DNA of 64,000 nucleotides, from the NCBI RefSeq assembly GCF_034424155.1, contig NZ_CP139992.1, forward strand, positions 2,806,012 to 2,870,011. The letters are read 5' to 3'. This stretch comes from Hafnia alvei (GTDB lineage: Bacteria; Pseudomonadota; Gammaproteobacteria; Enterobacterales; Enterobacteriaceae). This document shows, piece by piece, positions 20,179 through 27,457 of the stretch (position 1 is the first letter of the stretch; every line of letters begins with the position of its first letter). The notes below the pieces were generated by a model. The model searched no databases. It was given only the letters and a program-made list of their open reading frames with translations, and had not been told where the DNA came from. Made by a program: the position numbers and the translations under genes.

Positions 20179-20406
20179 ATGCCACAATCATCCCGTTACA
20201 GTGACGAACACGTTGAACAACTGCTCAGTGAGCTGGCCAACGTACTGGAATCGCACCACACGCCAAACGATCTTTCTTTGATGGTTTTGGGCAATATGGT
20301 CACGAATCTAATTAACACCAGCATCGCACCCGCTCAGCGCCGTGCTATTGCGCGCTCTTTTGCTGAAGCTCTACAGGCTTCGATTCGGGAAGATAAAGCC
20401 CATTAA
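20179..20406 (+). CDS. yejL: UPF0352 family protein YejL
   Basis: 75-residue protein of unknown function, the same length as E. coli YejL. The start [16 protein letters not shown] matches the family, so eleven in-frame upstream codons are excluded. The conserved core is [24 protein letters not shown] and the protein ends EDKAH as in E. coli. It lies 29 bp upstream of yejM and is probably co-transcribed with it. Confidence 0.93.
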   Translation: MPQSSRYSDEHVEQLLSELANVLESHHTPNDLSLMVLGNMVTNLINTSIAPAQRRAIARSFAEALQASIREDKAH

Positions 20407-20435
20407 TTTTTGCTCGGACGTATAGACATACTTTT

Positions 20436-22220
20436 ATGGTGACAAACCGTCAGCGATACCGTGAAAAAGTTTCCCAGATGATCAGCTGGGGGCATTGGTT
20501 CGCTCTGTTTAATATTCTGCTCGGTCTGCTTTTGGGCAGCCGTTATCTGTTTGTCGCCGATTGGCCATCCTCATTGTTTGGTCGTGTCTATGCGATGATC
20601 AGCTGGTTAGGGCACTTTAGCTTTATTGGCTTTGCTGCCTATCTGCTGATCATTTTCCCGCTCACGTTTGTGGTGATGTCGCAGCGATTGCTGCGCTTTC
20701 TTTCTGCCGCGCTGGCGACCGCAGGGCTAACGCTACTGTTGGTTGACGCAGAAGTGTTCACCCGTTTCCACCTTCATCTTAATCCGGTGGTGTGGGAGTT
20801 GGTGGTTAACCCCGATCAAGGTGAGCTGGCGCGCGATTGGCAGCTCATGTTTATCTGCGTGCCGGTCATTTTTCTCGTCGAAATGCTGTTTGGTACTTGG
20901 AGCTGGCAGAAACTACGTAGCCTCAATCGGCAGAAATTTGGCAAGCCGTTAGCCGGTTTGTTTATTACCGCGTTTTTTGCATCTCATCTCATCTACATCT
21001 GGGCCGATGCTAATTTCTATCGCCCAATAACCATGCAACGCTCCAATCTTCCGCTCTCATATCCAATGACAGCGCGTCGTTTCTTGGAAAAGCATGGTCT
21101 ATTGGATGCCCAAGAGTTCCAGAACAAGTTAACGCAAACGGGCAGCCCTGAAGCGGTATCCGTTGAATATCCGCTCAATAAGCTGAGCTTTGCCGATAAA
21201 GGTGCAGGCTACAACCTGCTGGTGATTGCGGTCGATGGTCTACGTGCTGACGATCTCAAGCAAGATTTACCGCAGCTTGCTGCCTTCGGTAACGATAATC
21301 TCGAATTCACCCAGCATTACAGCTCAGGGAATAATCTGGATAACGGGCTCTTTGGTCTGTTCTATGGCATCTCACCATCTTATCTCGAAGGTATTCTGGC
21401 GGGACGTAAGCCATCGGCGTTAATCAGCGCGCTCAGCCAGCAAAACTATCAGTTTGGCCTATTCTCCTCTGATGGTTTCAGCGCCCCACTCTATCGTCAG
21501 GCGCTACTGACTGATTTCTCGCTGCCTGCGCCAATTCGTCAAAGCGACGCGGCCACTACAAAACAGTGGCAACAGTGGCTATCAACCCAAACCACGCAGT
21601 CACCTTGGTTCTCATATGTGAATCTTAACGGCACGCGCAGCGCTCTGGCAGATGCCTCCCAGCACAAGCCTGAAGATTACATGGTGAGATATCAACGGGC
21701 AGCCGAAGGCGTAGATGGGCAGATCGCCGCCATACTTAATACGCTAAAACAGCGTGGTGAACTGGACAAAACCGTTGTGGTGATCACCGCAAGCCACGGC
21801 ATTGAATTCAACGATAGCGGCAAAGGTGATTGGGGCTTCGGTACCAACTACAGCCGTTATCAGCTTCAGGTGCCATTGATTATTCACTGGCCAGGAACGC
21901 CTGCGCAAACCATCAACAAACTCACCAGCCATGAAGATGTGATGGCAACGCTGATGCAGCGCTTACTCCACGTTGACACCCGAGCCGTAGATTATACGCA
22001 GGGTGAAGATCTGTTCGCGCCAACGCGCAAACATAACTGGCTGGCGTTAGGTGATAGCAACGAGTTGGTGATCGTTACGCCGAAAGAAACCGTCATTCTC
22101 GATAAGAATGGCCGCTATCGTACCTATGACGCTGACAATGAAGAGATGAAGGGCGAAAAACCACAGCTCGCACTGTTGCTGCAGGTGCTGACGGATGTGA
22201 AGCGGTTCATTGCCAACTAA
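20436..22220 (+). CDS. yejM: Inner-membrane protein YejM (PbgA/LapC), regulator of lipopolysaccharide synthesis
   Basis: 594-residue protein (E. coli 586) with five N-terminal membrane helices (about residues 15-190) and a periplasmic domain of the sulfatase/alkaline phosphatase fold (from about 250). In E. coli it senses periplasmic LPS and restrains FtsH-LapB turnover of LpxC; it is essential there. Sulfatase-like landmarks are LLVIAVDGLRADDL, YSSGNNLDNGLFGLFYG and VVITASHGIEFND. Ordinary sulfatase catalytic Cys/Ser residues are not evident, in line with a non-enzymatic role. It sits between yejL and tRNA-Pro as in E. coli. Confidence 0.95.
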   Translation: MVTNRQRYREKVSQMISWGHWFALFNILLGLLLGSRYLFVADWPSSLFGRVYAMISWLGHFSFIGFAAYLLIIFPLTFVVMSQRLLRFLSAALATAGLTLLLVDAEVFTRFHLHLNPVVWELVVNPDQGELARDWQLMFICVPVIFLVEMLFGTWSWQKLRSLNRQKFGKPLAGLFITAFFASHLIYIWADANFYRPITMQRSNLPLSYPMTARRFLEKHGLLDAQEFQNKLTQTGSPEAVSVEYPLNKLSFADKGAGYNLLVIAVDGLRADDLKQDLPQLAAFGNDNLEFTQHYSSGNNLDNGLFGLFYGISPSYLEGILAGRKPSALISALSQQNYQFGLFSSDGFSAPLYRQALLTDFSLPAPIRQSDAATTKQWQQWLSTQTTQSPWFSYVNLNGTRSALADASQHKPEDYMVRYQRAAEGVDGQIAAILNTLKQRGELDKTVVVITASHGIEFNDSGKGDWGFGTNYSRYQLQVPLIIHWPGTPAQTINKLTSHEDVMATLMQRLLHVDTRAVDYTQGEDLFAPTRKHNWLALGDSNELVIVTPKETVILDKNGRYRTYDADNEEMKGEKPQLALLLQVLTDVKRFIAN

Positions 22221-22257
22221 AATGGGCTAAAGCGCACACAATCACAACGCCATGCTC

Positions 22258-22288
22258 TTGAAAACCGTTGGTTTTTGAGTAGTATAAA
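22258..22288 (+). promoter_or_regulatory. Promoter of tRNA-Pro
   Basis: TTGAAA at 22258-22263 with TAGTAT (22280-22285, 16 bp apart) or TATAAA (22283-22288, 19 bp). Either would start transcription a few bases before the mature tRNA. Confidence 0.5.
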
Positions 22289-22295
22289 GGCAGTT

Positions 22296-22372
22296 CGGCA
22301 CGTAGCGCAGCCTGGTAGCGCACCGTCATGGGGTGTCGGGGGTCGGAGGTTCAAATCCTCTCGTGCCGACCA
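22296..22372 (+). tRNA. proL: tRNA-Pro (anticodon GGG)
   Basis: 77-nt gene including an encoded CCA end. The acceptor stem pairs CGGCACG with CGTGCCG, the T loop reads GGTTCAAATCC, and the anticodon loop ATGGGGT carries GGG. I believe it is the same as E. coli proL, which also follows yejM. Confidence 0.98.
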
Positions 22373-22386
22373 AATAATCCCAAGAA

Positions 22387-22413
22387 AACCAACCTATTAT
22401 GGTTGGTTTTTTT
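22387..22413 (+). terminator. Intrinsic terminator after tRNA-Pro
   Basis: Stem AACCAACC / GGTTGGTT with loop TATTAT and a run of T, 14 bp after the tRNA. It may also end the Nudix transcript from the opposite strand. Confidence 0.9.
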
Positions 22414-22428
22414 ATGTCTGAAATTAAA

Positions 22429-22869
22429 TTAACACACCATGTCTAATCCAATACTCCCATAGCGACTGGCTTGCATATCGTTCAGGGCCATTCTCACAAA
22501 CTCCTGAGTATTCTCCGGCAGGTTTTGTACGTCACTCCACATCAGCCCTGCGCACTTGTCGGGTTCTTGATTAACCGGAACGCCGTCAAAGCGCTCGGTT
22601 TCAAACCACAGATCGATATAAGTTCTTTCATCTGATTTGCGATGCAGTGTATACACCAGATTTAGCGCCGATGAGGGAATGACAATACCAATTTCTTCTT
22701 CGGCCTCTCGTATCGCGGCAGTCAGCGCTGACTCTCCCTCTTCTACATGCCCTGCGGGTAAAGACCATTTGCCATCGTCAAATCCCGTATTTTTGCGCTG
22801 AAGCAGTAAAATACGTTGCTGCTGGCGAACAATAATATACACCGCCAGATAAGGTTGAAACTTAGACAT
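22429..22869 (-). CDS. Nudix hydrolase
   Basis: 146-residue Nudix-fold pyrophosphohydrolase acting on a nucleoside diphosphate linked to another group. The Nudix box is complete: G at the start of GHVEEGE, then REAEEEIGI, so the Mg-binding REXXEE core is intact. The ATG at 22869 has GGGAG 6 nt upstream. Codons TTG and GTG just before it are possible but less likely. The substrate cannot be inferred. It stands alone after tRNA-Pro. Confidence 0.85.
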   Translation of the reverse strand: MSKFQPYLAVYIIVRQQQRILLLQRKNTGFDDGKWSLPAGHVEEGESALTAAIREAEEEIGIVIPSSALNLVYTLHRKSDERTYIDLWFETERFDGVPVNQEPDKCAGLMWSDVQNLPENTQEFVRMALNDMQASRYGSIGLDMVC

Positions 22870-23038
22870 CACCAACTCCCTCTGCGCTAAAAGCGTTATG
22901 GTAACAGCCTCTCACTGAGCTATATACCAATAGCCCACCACTTTTTGGCATGTTAAATCAAGATTGCTAGCTGTGTCATAACGCAAGCACGCCACTTATG
23001 CTACGCTCCGCCCCTCAAAAATAACTAAGAGAGCTCCC

Positions 23039-23104
23039 ATGCGCAAAATAACCATCGTCATGATCATCATGGCTGCCGCGGTATACGCATACAACTATAT
23101 GTAA
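23039..23104 (+). CDS. Possible 21-residue single-TM small protein
   Basis: ATG preceded by AAGAGAG with 5-nt spacing (23027-23033), a strong ribosome-binding site. The product, MRKITIVMIIMAAAVYAYNY plus a final M, is a basic start followed by one hydrophobic helix. This resembles the many short inner-membrane proteins of enterics; the first residues recall E. coli YoaJ (MKKTTIIMM...), although that is a weak likeness. A TATGCT -10-like box lies at 22997-23002. There is no known function. Confidence 0.5.
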   Translation: MRKITIVMIIMAAAVYAYNYM

Positions 23105-23145
23105 CGTTGCTTTATGTAACGTAGCTTTGATGTAATGTGGTTTTG
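23098..23145. repeat. Three imperfect 16-bp tandem repeats
   Basis: Units beginning ATGTAACGT, ATGTAACGT and ATGTAATGT at 23098, 23114 and 23130, each ending in CTTT or TTTT(G). The first overlaps the stop of the small open frame. The role is unknown. Confidence 0.6.
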
Positions 23146-23316
23146 ATTTGCTAATACGCTGGCGCTGCTTCCCTTGGCATCGCCCTTTACTCTCCCTTCC
23201 GCCTCTCGCCTTTTCATAATAAATCCCAGCGCTTTGCTCCTGATAGCCCATAATAAATTTCAATTGTTCTCTTAAATCTATTAGAGTTGCCGTCCCAAAT
23301 TATTAGGCACATATCA

Positions 23317-24465
23317 ATGATCGAGCTTACTGAAAAGAATGCGCAATCCCGAACGCTAACGCTGCATAACAGGCTAAAAGTCGCTGAGATCCGCGCCGTA
23401 AAAATGAATGTGAGCTGGTTGTTAAGCGTGCAAATCGCGTTTGTCTTATTTGTTTTTTGTCGCGAGTATTTTTACGTCAGTCATAACATTCCAGCGGCTC
23501 CCGTTATATCCACGGTGCTCAAACACGCGCTCATCGTGATCATGGCGATACTATGCGGTTACATGATCGTTTTACGTTTTACTCGCGTTTTGGAAAAACA
23601 GTTTAAGCCTGCCATGCTGGTCATCACGTTAAGCATTGGGGTGATATGGTGCTTTATTCTATCGCTGTTGTTCTACAGTGAATTTGGTCATCTTATTTTT
23701 GCGATTTCAACGCTGCTGATGCTGTCGTCATTGATTGCGCTCTATCCTTCATCGCACCACCTTTTTTTCGCCACTACGCCGATATGGGCCATCATCGTTG
23801 CACACGCGATGTTTTTTAGCGGCACCTTAAGCTTGGTTTATCTCGCAGGATATCTGGTCTTTGCCGTCTTGTTCGAAACCGGACGCCGACTATTACGCCG
23901 CTGGTTTGTGCTGGCGGTGATGCGTGAGCATCAAAATGTTCGGTTGGCCAATAAGCTCACGTTGATGTCGCAGCAAGATCCGCTTACGGCATTGGCTAAT
24001 CGCCGCTATTTCGATCATGCATTACAGCGAGCTATTGAAGCCGCGACAAAAACGGCTCAACCCTTGTCTATTATCTTGATTGATGTCGATTACTTTAAAA
24101 AATATAACGACCGCTATGGCCATCAAGCGGGTGATTCATGCTTGACCCAATTAGCAAAATGCTTCCAACAGACCGTGCGTAACGCGCAGGATTTAGTGGG
24201 CCGCTATGGCGGTGAGGAGTTTATTATTTTACTGCCGGATCAGGATAAACACGCCGCAGAAAAGGTCGCTGAACGTCTTAAAATTTCCGTTTTCGCTTTA
24301 GCGCTACCTCACGATCAATCAGACGTTTCACCGTATGTTTCACTCAGCCAAGGCATAGCGCAGTGGCGCAACGGTATGGATGCAAAAACGCTGATCGAAA
24401 ATGCCGACCGCGCGCTGTATCTGGCTAAACAGCAAGGACGCAATACCGCTCGTCTCGCACCATAA
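23317..24465 (+). CDS. Membrane-bound diguanylate cyclase (GGDEF)
   Basis: Makes c-di-GMP from two GTP. A short cytoplasmic N-terminus leads into about six membrane helices (residues about 35-200) acting as the sensor, then a GGDEF domain from about 225. DPLTALANRR, LIDVDYFKKYND and the active-site GGEEF are intact. The usual RxxD inhibitory site is changed: the residues before DLVGRYGGEEF read RNAQD, so Arg sits one place too far out. The ATG at 23317 is preferred over an in-frame TTG at 23287. It shares a terminator with the convergent rhlE. I did not assign a named sensor domain. Confidence 0.88.
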   Translation: MIELTEKNAQSRTLTLHNRLKVAEIRAVKMNVSWLLSVQIAFVLFVFCREYFYVSHNIPAAPVISTVLKHALIVIMAILCGYMIVLRFTRVLEKQFKPAMLVITLSIGVIWCFILSLLFYSEFGHLIFAISTLLMLSSLIALYPSSHHLFFATTPIWAIIVAHAMFFSGTLSLVYLAGYLVFAVLFETGRRLLRRWFVLAVMREHQNVRLANKLTLMSQQDPLTALANRRYFDHALQRAIEAATKTAQPLSIILIDVDYFKKYNDRYGHQAGDSCLTQLAKCFQQTVRNAQDLVGRYGGEEFIILLPDQDKHAAEKVAERLKISVFALALPHDQSDVSPYVSLSQGIAQWRNGMDAKTLIENADRALYLAKQQGRNTARLAP

Positions 24466-24467
24466 AC

Positions 24468-24495
24468 AAAAAAGCCAACCCGAAGGTTGGCTTTT
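24468..24495. terminator. Bidirectional terminator between the diguanylate cyclase gene and rhlE
   Basis: A-rich run, then GCCAACC-CGAA-GGTTGGC and TTTT. It starts 2 bp after the cyclase stop and also faces the rhlE stop 21 bp away. Confidence 0.88.
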
Positions 24496-24516
24496 AGCAC
24501 GCATTAAACGCAAGAA

Positions 24517-25932
24517 TTACGCCGTGGTGGCTGGTTTCTTGTTGCCACGATACGGACGACGCTGCTGTGACGAAGGCGCATCACCACGGGCTTCAGGTTT
24601 ACGACCTTCTCCCGCCGCACGGCGCTGGCCGCCGTTGTTGCTGCGTGGTTTCTCGCCTGAACGAGCACCATCGCGCGACTGACCATTACCTTGGCTGCGT
24701 CCCTGAGACTGACCGCGACCTTGGCCTTGCCCACGTCCCTGACCACGACCTTGGCTTTGACGGCCATTTTGAATCGGATCGGCTTTAATGCTTGGATCCG
24801 GCTCATAGCCTTCAATCGCAATGCGTGGGATCTCACGTTTCAGCAAACGTTCGATATCTCGCAGCAGCTTATGCTCATCCACACAGACTAAAGACAACGC
24901 CTCGCCGGTAGATTCGGCACGGCCAGTACGGCCAATACGGTGCACGTAATCTTCTGGCACGTTTGGCAGCTCAAAGTTAACTACATGCGGTAGCTGATCG
25001 ATATCTAAACCACGCGCGGCAATATCCGTTGCCACAAGAACGCGAATCGAACCGGCTTTAAAATCAGCTAACGCACGAGTACGTGCGCCCTGGCTCTTGT
25101 TACCGTGGATCGCCGCGGCGGTAATACCATCTTTATTCAGCTGTTCAGCCAAATGGTTAGCCCCGTACTTAGTACGAGTGAAAACCAGAACCTGCTGCCA
25201 GTTATGAGTGCCAATCAGCTGAGCCAGTAGCTCGCGCTTGCGGCGCTTATCCACGAAATGTACCGACTGTTCAACCTGTTCAGACGCCGTGTTGCGACGC
25301 GCCACTTCAACGGAAGCAGGATTGGTCAGTAACTTATTAGCCAACTCTTTGATTTCATCAGAGAACGTCGCAGAGAACAGCAGGTTTTGGCGCTTGGCTG
25401 GCAGCTTAGCCAATACACGACGGATATCGTGAATAAAGCCCATGTCCAGCATACGGTCAGCTTCGTCCAGTACCAGAATTTCAACGTTGGATAAATCAAC
25501 CGCACGTTGATGTTCCAAGTCCAGCAAACGACCCGGCGTTGCCACCAGAACGTCAACGCCACCGCGCAGCTTCATCATCTGCGGGTTAATGCTCACGCCG
25601 CCGAAAACTACCAGCGAACGGATATTTAAATATTTGCTGTAATCACGCACGTTCTCGCCGATCTGGGCAGCCAGTTCGCGCGTTGGCGTTAAGATAAGCG
25701 CACGCACAGGACGACGGCCTTTTACCGGCTGCGCATCCTTAGAAAGCAGCTGTAACAGCGGCAGCGTAAAGCCTGCGGTTTTGCCGGTACCGGTTTGGGC
25801 ACTGGCCATCAGGTCACGGCGTTGTAAAACCACCGGGATCGCTTGAGATTGAATAGGCGTAGGCTCGCGATAGCCCTGTTCTTCAACAGCGCGCAACAAT
25901 TCGGCACTCAGGCCGAGAGTATCAAAAGACAT
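24517..25932 (-). CDS. rhlE: ATP-dependent RNA helicase RhlE (DEAD-box)
   Basis: DEAD-box helicase that acts in ribosome assembly and RNA turnover. The start at 25932 gives [20 protein letters not shown], as in E. coli RhlE. The motifs are Q motif TPIQ, Walker [19 protein letters not shown] in [16 protein letters not shown], and HRIGRTGR. 471 residues. The tail from about residue 395 is a Gly/Gln/Arg-rich low-complexity RNA-binding extension with [12 protein letters not shown] repeats, then a basic end. The ATG is preceded by GGAG at long spacing (12 nt). Longer in-frame codons up to 26055 are not conserved. Confidence 0.95.
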
Positions 25933-25950
25933 ATTAGGGTAAAACTCCAA

Positions 25951-25993
25951 ATCCACCTTGACCCGAAAGGTCGGGTGCAGTTTCCGGGTGGAT
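25951..25993 (-). promoter_or_regulatory. Nested stem-loop in the rhlE 5' leader
   Basis: Outer arms ATCCACC (25951-25957) and GGTGGAT (25987-25993) enclose an inner stem ACCCG / CGGGT (25961-25965 with 25972-25976). It lies just upstream of the rhlE ribosome-binding site in the mRNA. It may control translation; no fold was calculated. Confidence 0.4.
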
Positions 25994-26136
25994 TTATCAG
26001 ACGCGGTAGATAGGTAATCACCACGAGGGATAGGCACAAACTGCGAGTGCAACATAATTGTGGTGGATTCTAACAGAAAATGTGATCGGCGTCTGATATG
26101 TTTTTATTATTGTGGTTTTTGTACTCGTATGCAGCA

Positions 26137-26241
26137 ACCCCCTCCCAGCCTCCCCCTTCACAGGGGGAGGAGCCGATCGAGAATCTTTCAGCAGGCACCA
26201 AACGGTTCCCTCCCCTGACAAGGGGAGGGTTAGGGTGGGGT
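26137..26241 (+). repeat. Dispersed GC-rich palindromic repeat, copy A
   Basis: 105-bp element beginning ACCCCCTCCCAGCC and ending GGGTTAGGGTGGGGT. Two internal hairpins, CCTCCCCCTT-CA-CAGGGGGAGG and CCCTCCCCTTGACA-type pairs, flank a core that includes GATCGAGAATCTTTCAGCA. It lies between the rhlE promoter region and the 3' end of the HlyD-like gene. Confidence 0.85.
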
Positions 26242-26276
26242 CTATCAACATAGCAACACAAGGGATCTTGCCAACC

Positions 26277-27446
26277 TCACCGCTCCCTCAGCGCCTCTTT
26301 CACCTTATTCAACGGCTTGATCAAATAGTCCAGCACGGTTTTCTGGCCGGTTTTAATCTCTACGCTGGCCACCATGCCGGGCAGGATCGGGAATTTTCGC
26401 CCTGCTTTATTTCTGAGCTCCGCGCTCTTGGTGCGCACGTACACGCGGTAATAATATTGATCGCGGCGAACTTCATCTTGCAACGTATCCGGCGACACAA
26501 TTTCAACCGTGCCATCCAAATTGCCATAAATCGAAGAGTCATAGGCGGTAATTTTCACCGTTGCCGGAAGACCTGGGCGAATATAGGCGATATCACGCGG
26601 ATTGATACGCGTTTCAATCAACAGCTGATCTTCCAGCGGCACGATTTCCATCAGCTTGCCGCCGGGTTGCAGCACGCCGCCAACGGTCATCACCTGAATA
26701 TCTTTCACAATGCCGCGCACCGGTGAAATCATGGTAACGCGGTCGAGCTGATCTTCTTTCCCCGCCATCACTTCAAGCTGAGCGTCCAAATCCGCGTTAT
26801 TTTTTACCTGCTCTTCGCGCGCTCTCAGCGCGTATTGGTTGCGCGCATCGTCAATTTTGCCCTGCAATTCGCTGGCCTGTCGCTGCAAACGGATAACCTC
26901 AACCTGACTCGCCGCGCCTTTCGCCACCAACGGCTGCGTCATTTTTAGCTCGGCGATCACCAAGCGGTACGACTCTTGTAGATTCGCCACGGTTTCATTG
27001 AGGTTGCGTCGGCGCGAGTCATAAAGCTGTCGCTCACGTGCGACCAACGCCGGTTCAGCTAACGTACTGGCGCTAAACTTGAGCGGCTCTCCGGTCAGTT
27101 CTGAACGTAATCGCTCCGACGATGCCCGCAGCGCACGCGCTCTGGCCGCCGCTTCGCCATAGTTAGACTGAAAGCGTTTCGGATCGAGCCGCGCCAAAAT
27201 CTGCCCTTTTTTGACAATATCGCCTTCATGCACCAGTAGCGCCGAAACAATACCGCCGTCTAAGCTCTCAATCAGCTGGGCGCGGATCGAGGTGGTGACT
27301 TTACCCGTGCCCACCGTCACTTCATCCAGCGTGGCAAAATAAGACCAAACAAAAAAGAACGTCATTCCCGCCAACGTTAACCACACCACCGAGGAGTAAA
27401 AGCGCGACTGGCGTGCCATGTCTTCCTGCATTGTGAGCTCTGCCAT
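26277..27446 (-). CDS. Type I secretion membrane fusion protein (HlyD family, BapD/LapC-like)
   Basis: Periplasmic adaptor linking the ABC exporter to the outer-membrane tunnel. It is 389 residues: a short cytoplasmic tail, one membrane helix (about 20-40), a lipoyl/barrel half (VTVGTGKVTTSIRAQLIESLDGG), an alpha-helical hairpin (about 95-230), then the second barrel half with SPVRGIVKDIQVMTVGGVLQPG. It ends with the HlyD-type TGQKTVLDYLIKPL block. It is last in the minus-strand adhesin operon, 11 bp after the ABC gene. The order adhesin, outer-membrane protein, ABC, HlyD is that of Salmonella bapABCD. Confidence 0.92.
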   Translation of the reverse strand: MAELTMQEDMARQSRFYSSVVWLTLAGMTFFFVWSYFATLDEVTVGTGKVTTSIRAQLIESLDGGIVSALLVHEGDIVKKGQILARLDPKRFQSNYGEAAARARALRASSERLRSELTGEPLKFSASTLAEPALVARERQLYDSRRRNLNETVANLQESYRLVIAELKMTQPLVAKGAASQVEVIRLQRQASELQGKIDDARNQYALRAREEQVKNNADLDAQLEVMAGKEDQLDRVTMISPVRGIVKDIQVMTVGGVLQPGGKLMEIVPLEDQLLIETRINPRDIAYIRPGLPATVKITAYDSSIYGNLDGTVEIVSPDTLQDEVRRDQYYYRVYVRTKSAELRNKAGRKFPILPGMVASVEIKTGQKTVLDYLIKPLNKVKEALRER

Positions 27447-27457
27447 ACCGACTCCCC

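Noticed and set aside
22373..22440. Integrase attachment site at the tRNA-Pro 3' end
   Set aside because: No integrase gene follows and I saw no direct repeat of the tRNA 3' end in the adjacent sequence.
23015..23263. 82-codon minus-strand frame downstream of the Nudix promoter
   Set aside because: No ribosome-binding site and a low-complexity product from the 16-bp repeats (KPHYIKATLHKATLH). It overlaps the better-supported small frame on the other strand.
24501..24891. Frames in other registers within the rhlE tail region
   Set aside because: They are shifted translations of the Gly/Gln/Arg-rich coding repeat.
26112..26726. 204-codon plus-strand frame across repeat copy A and the HlyD-like gene
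   Set aside because: Starts in a dispersed repeat and then runs antisense to a clear gene.
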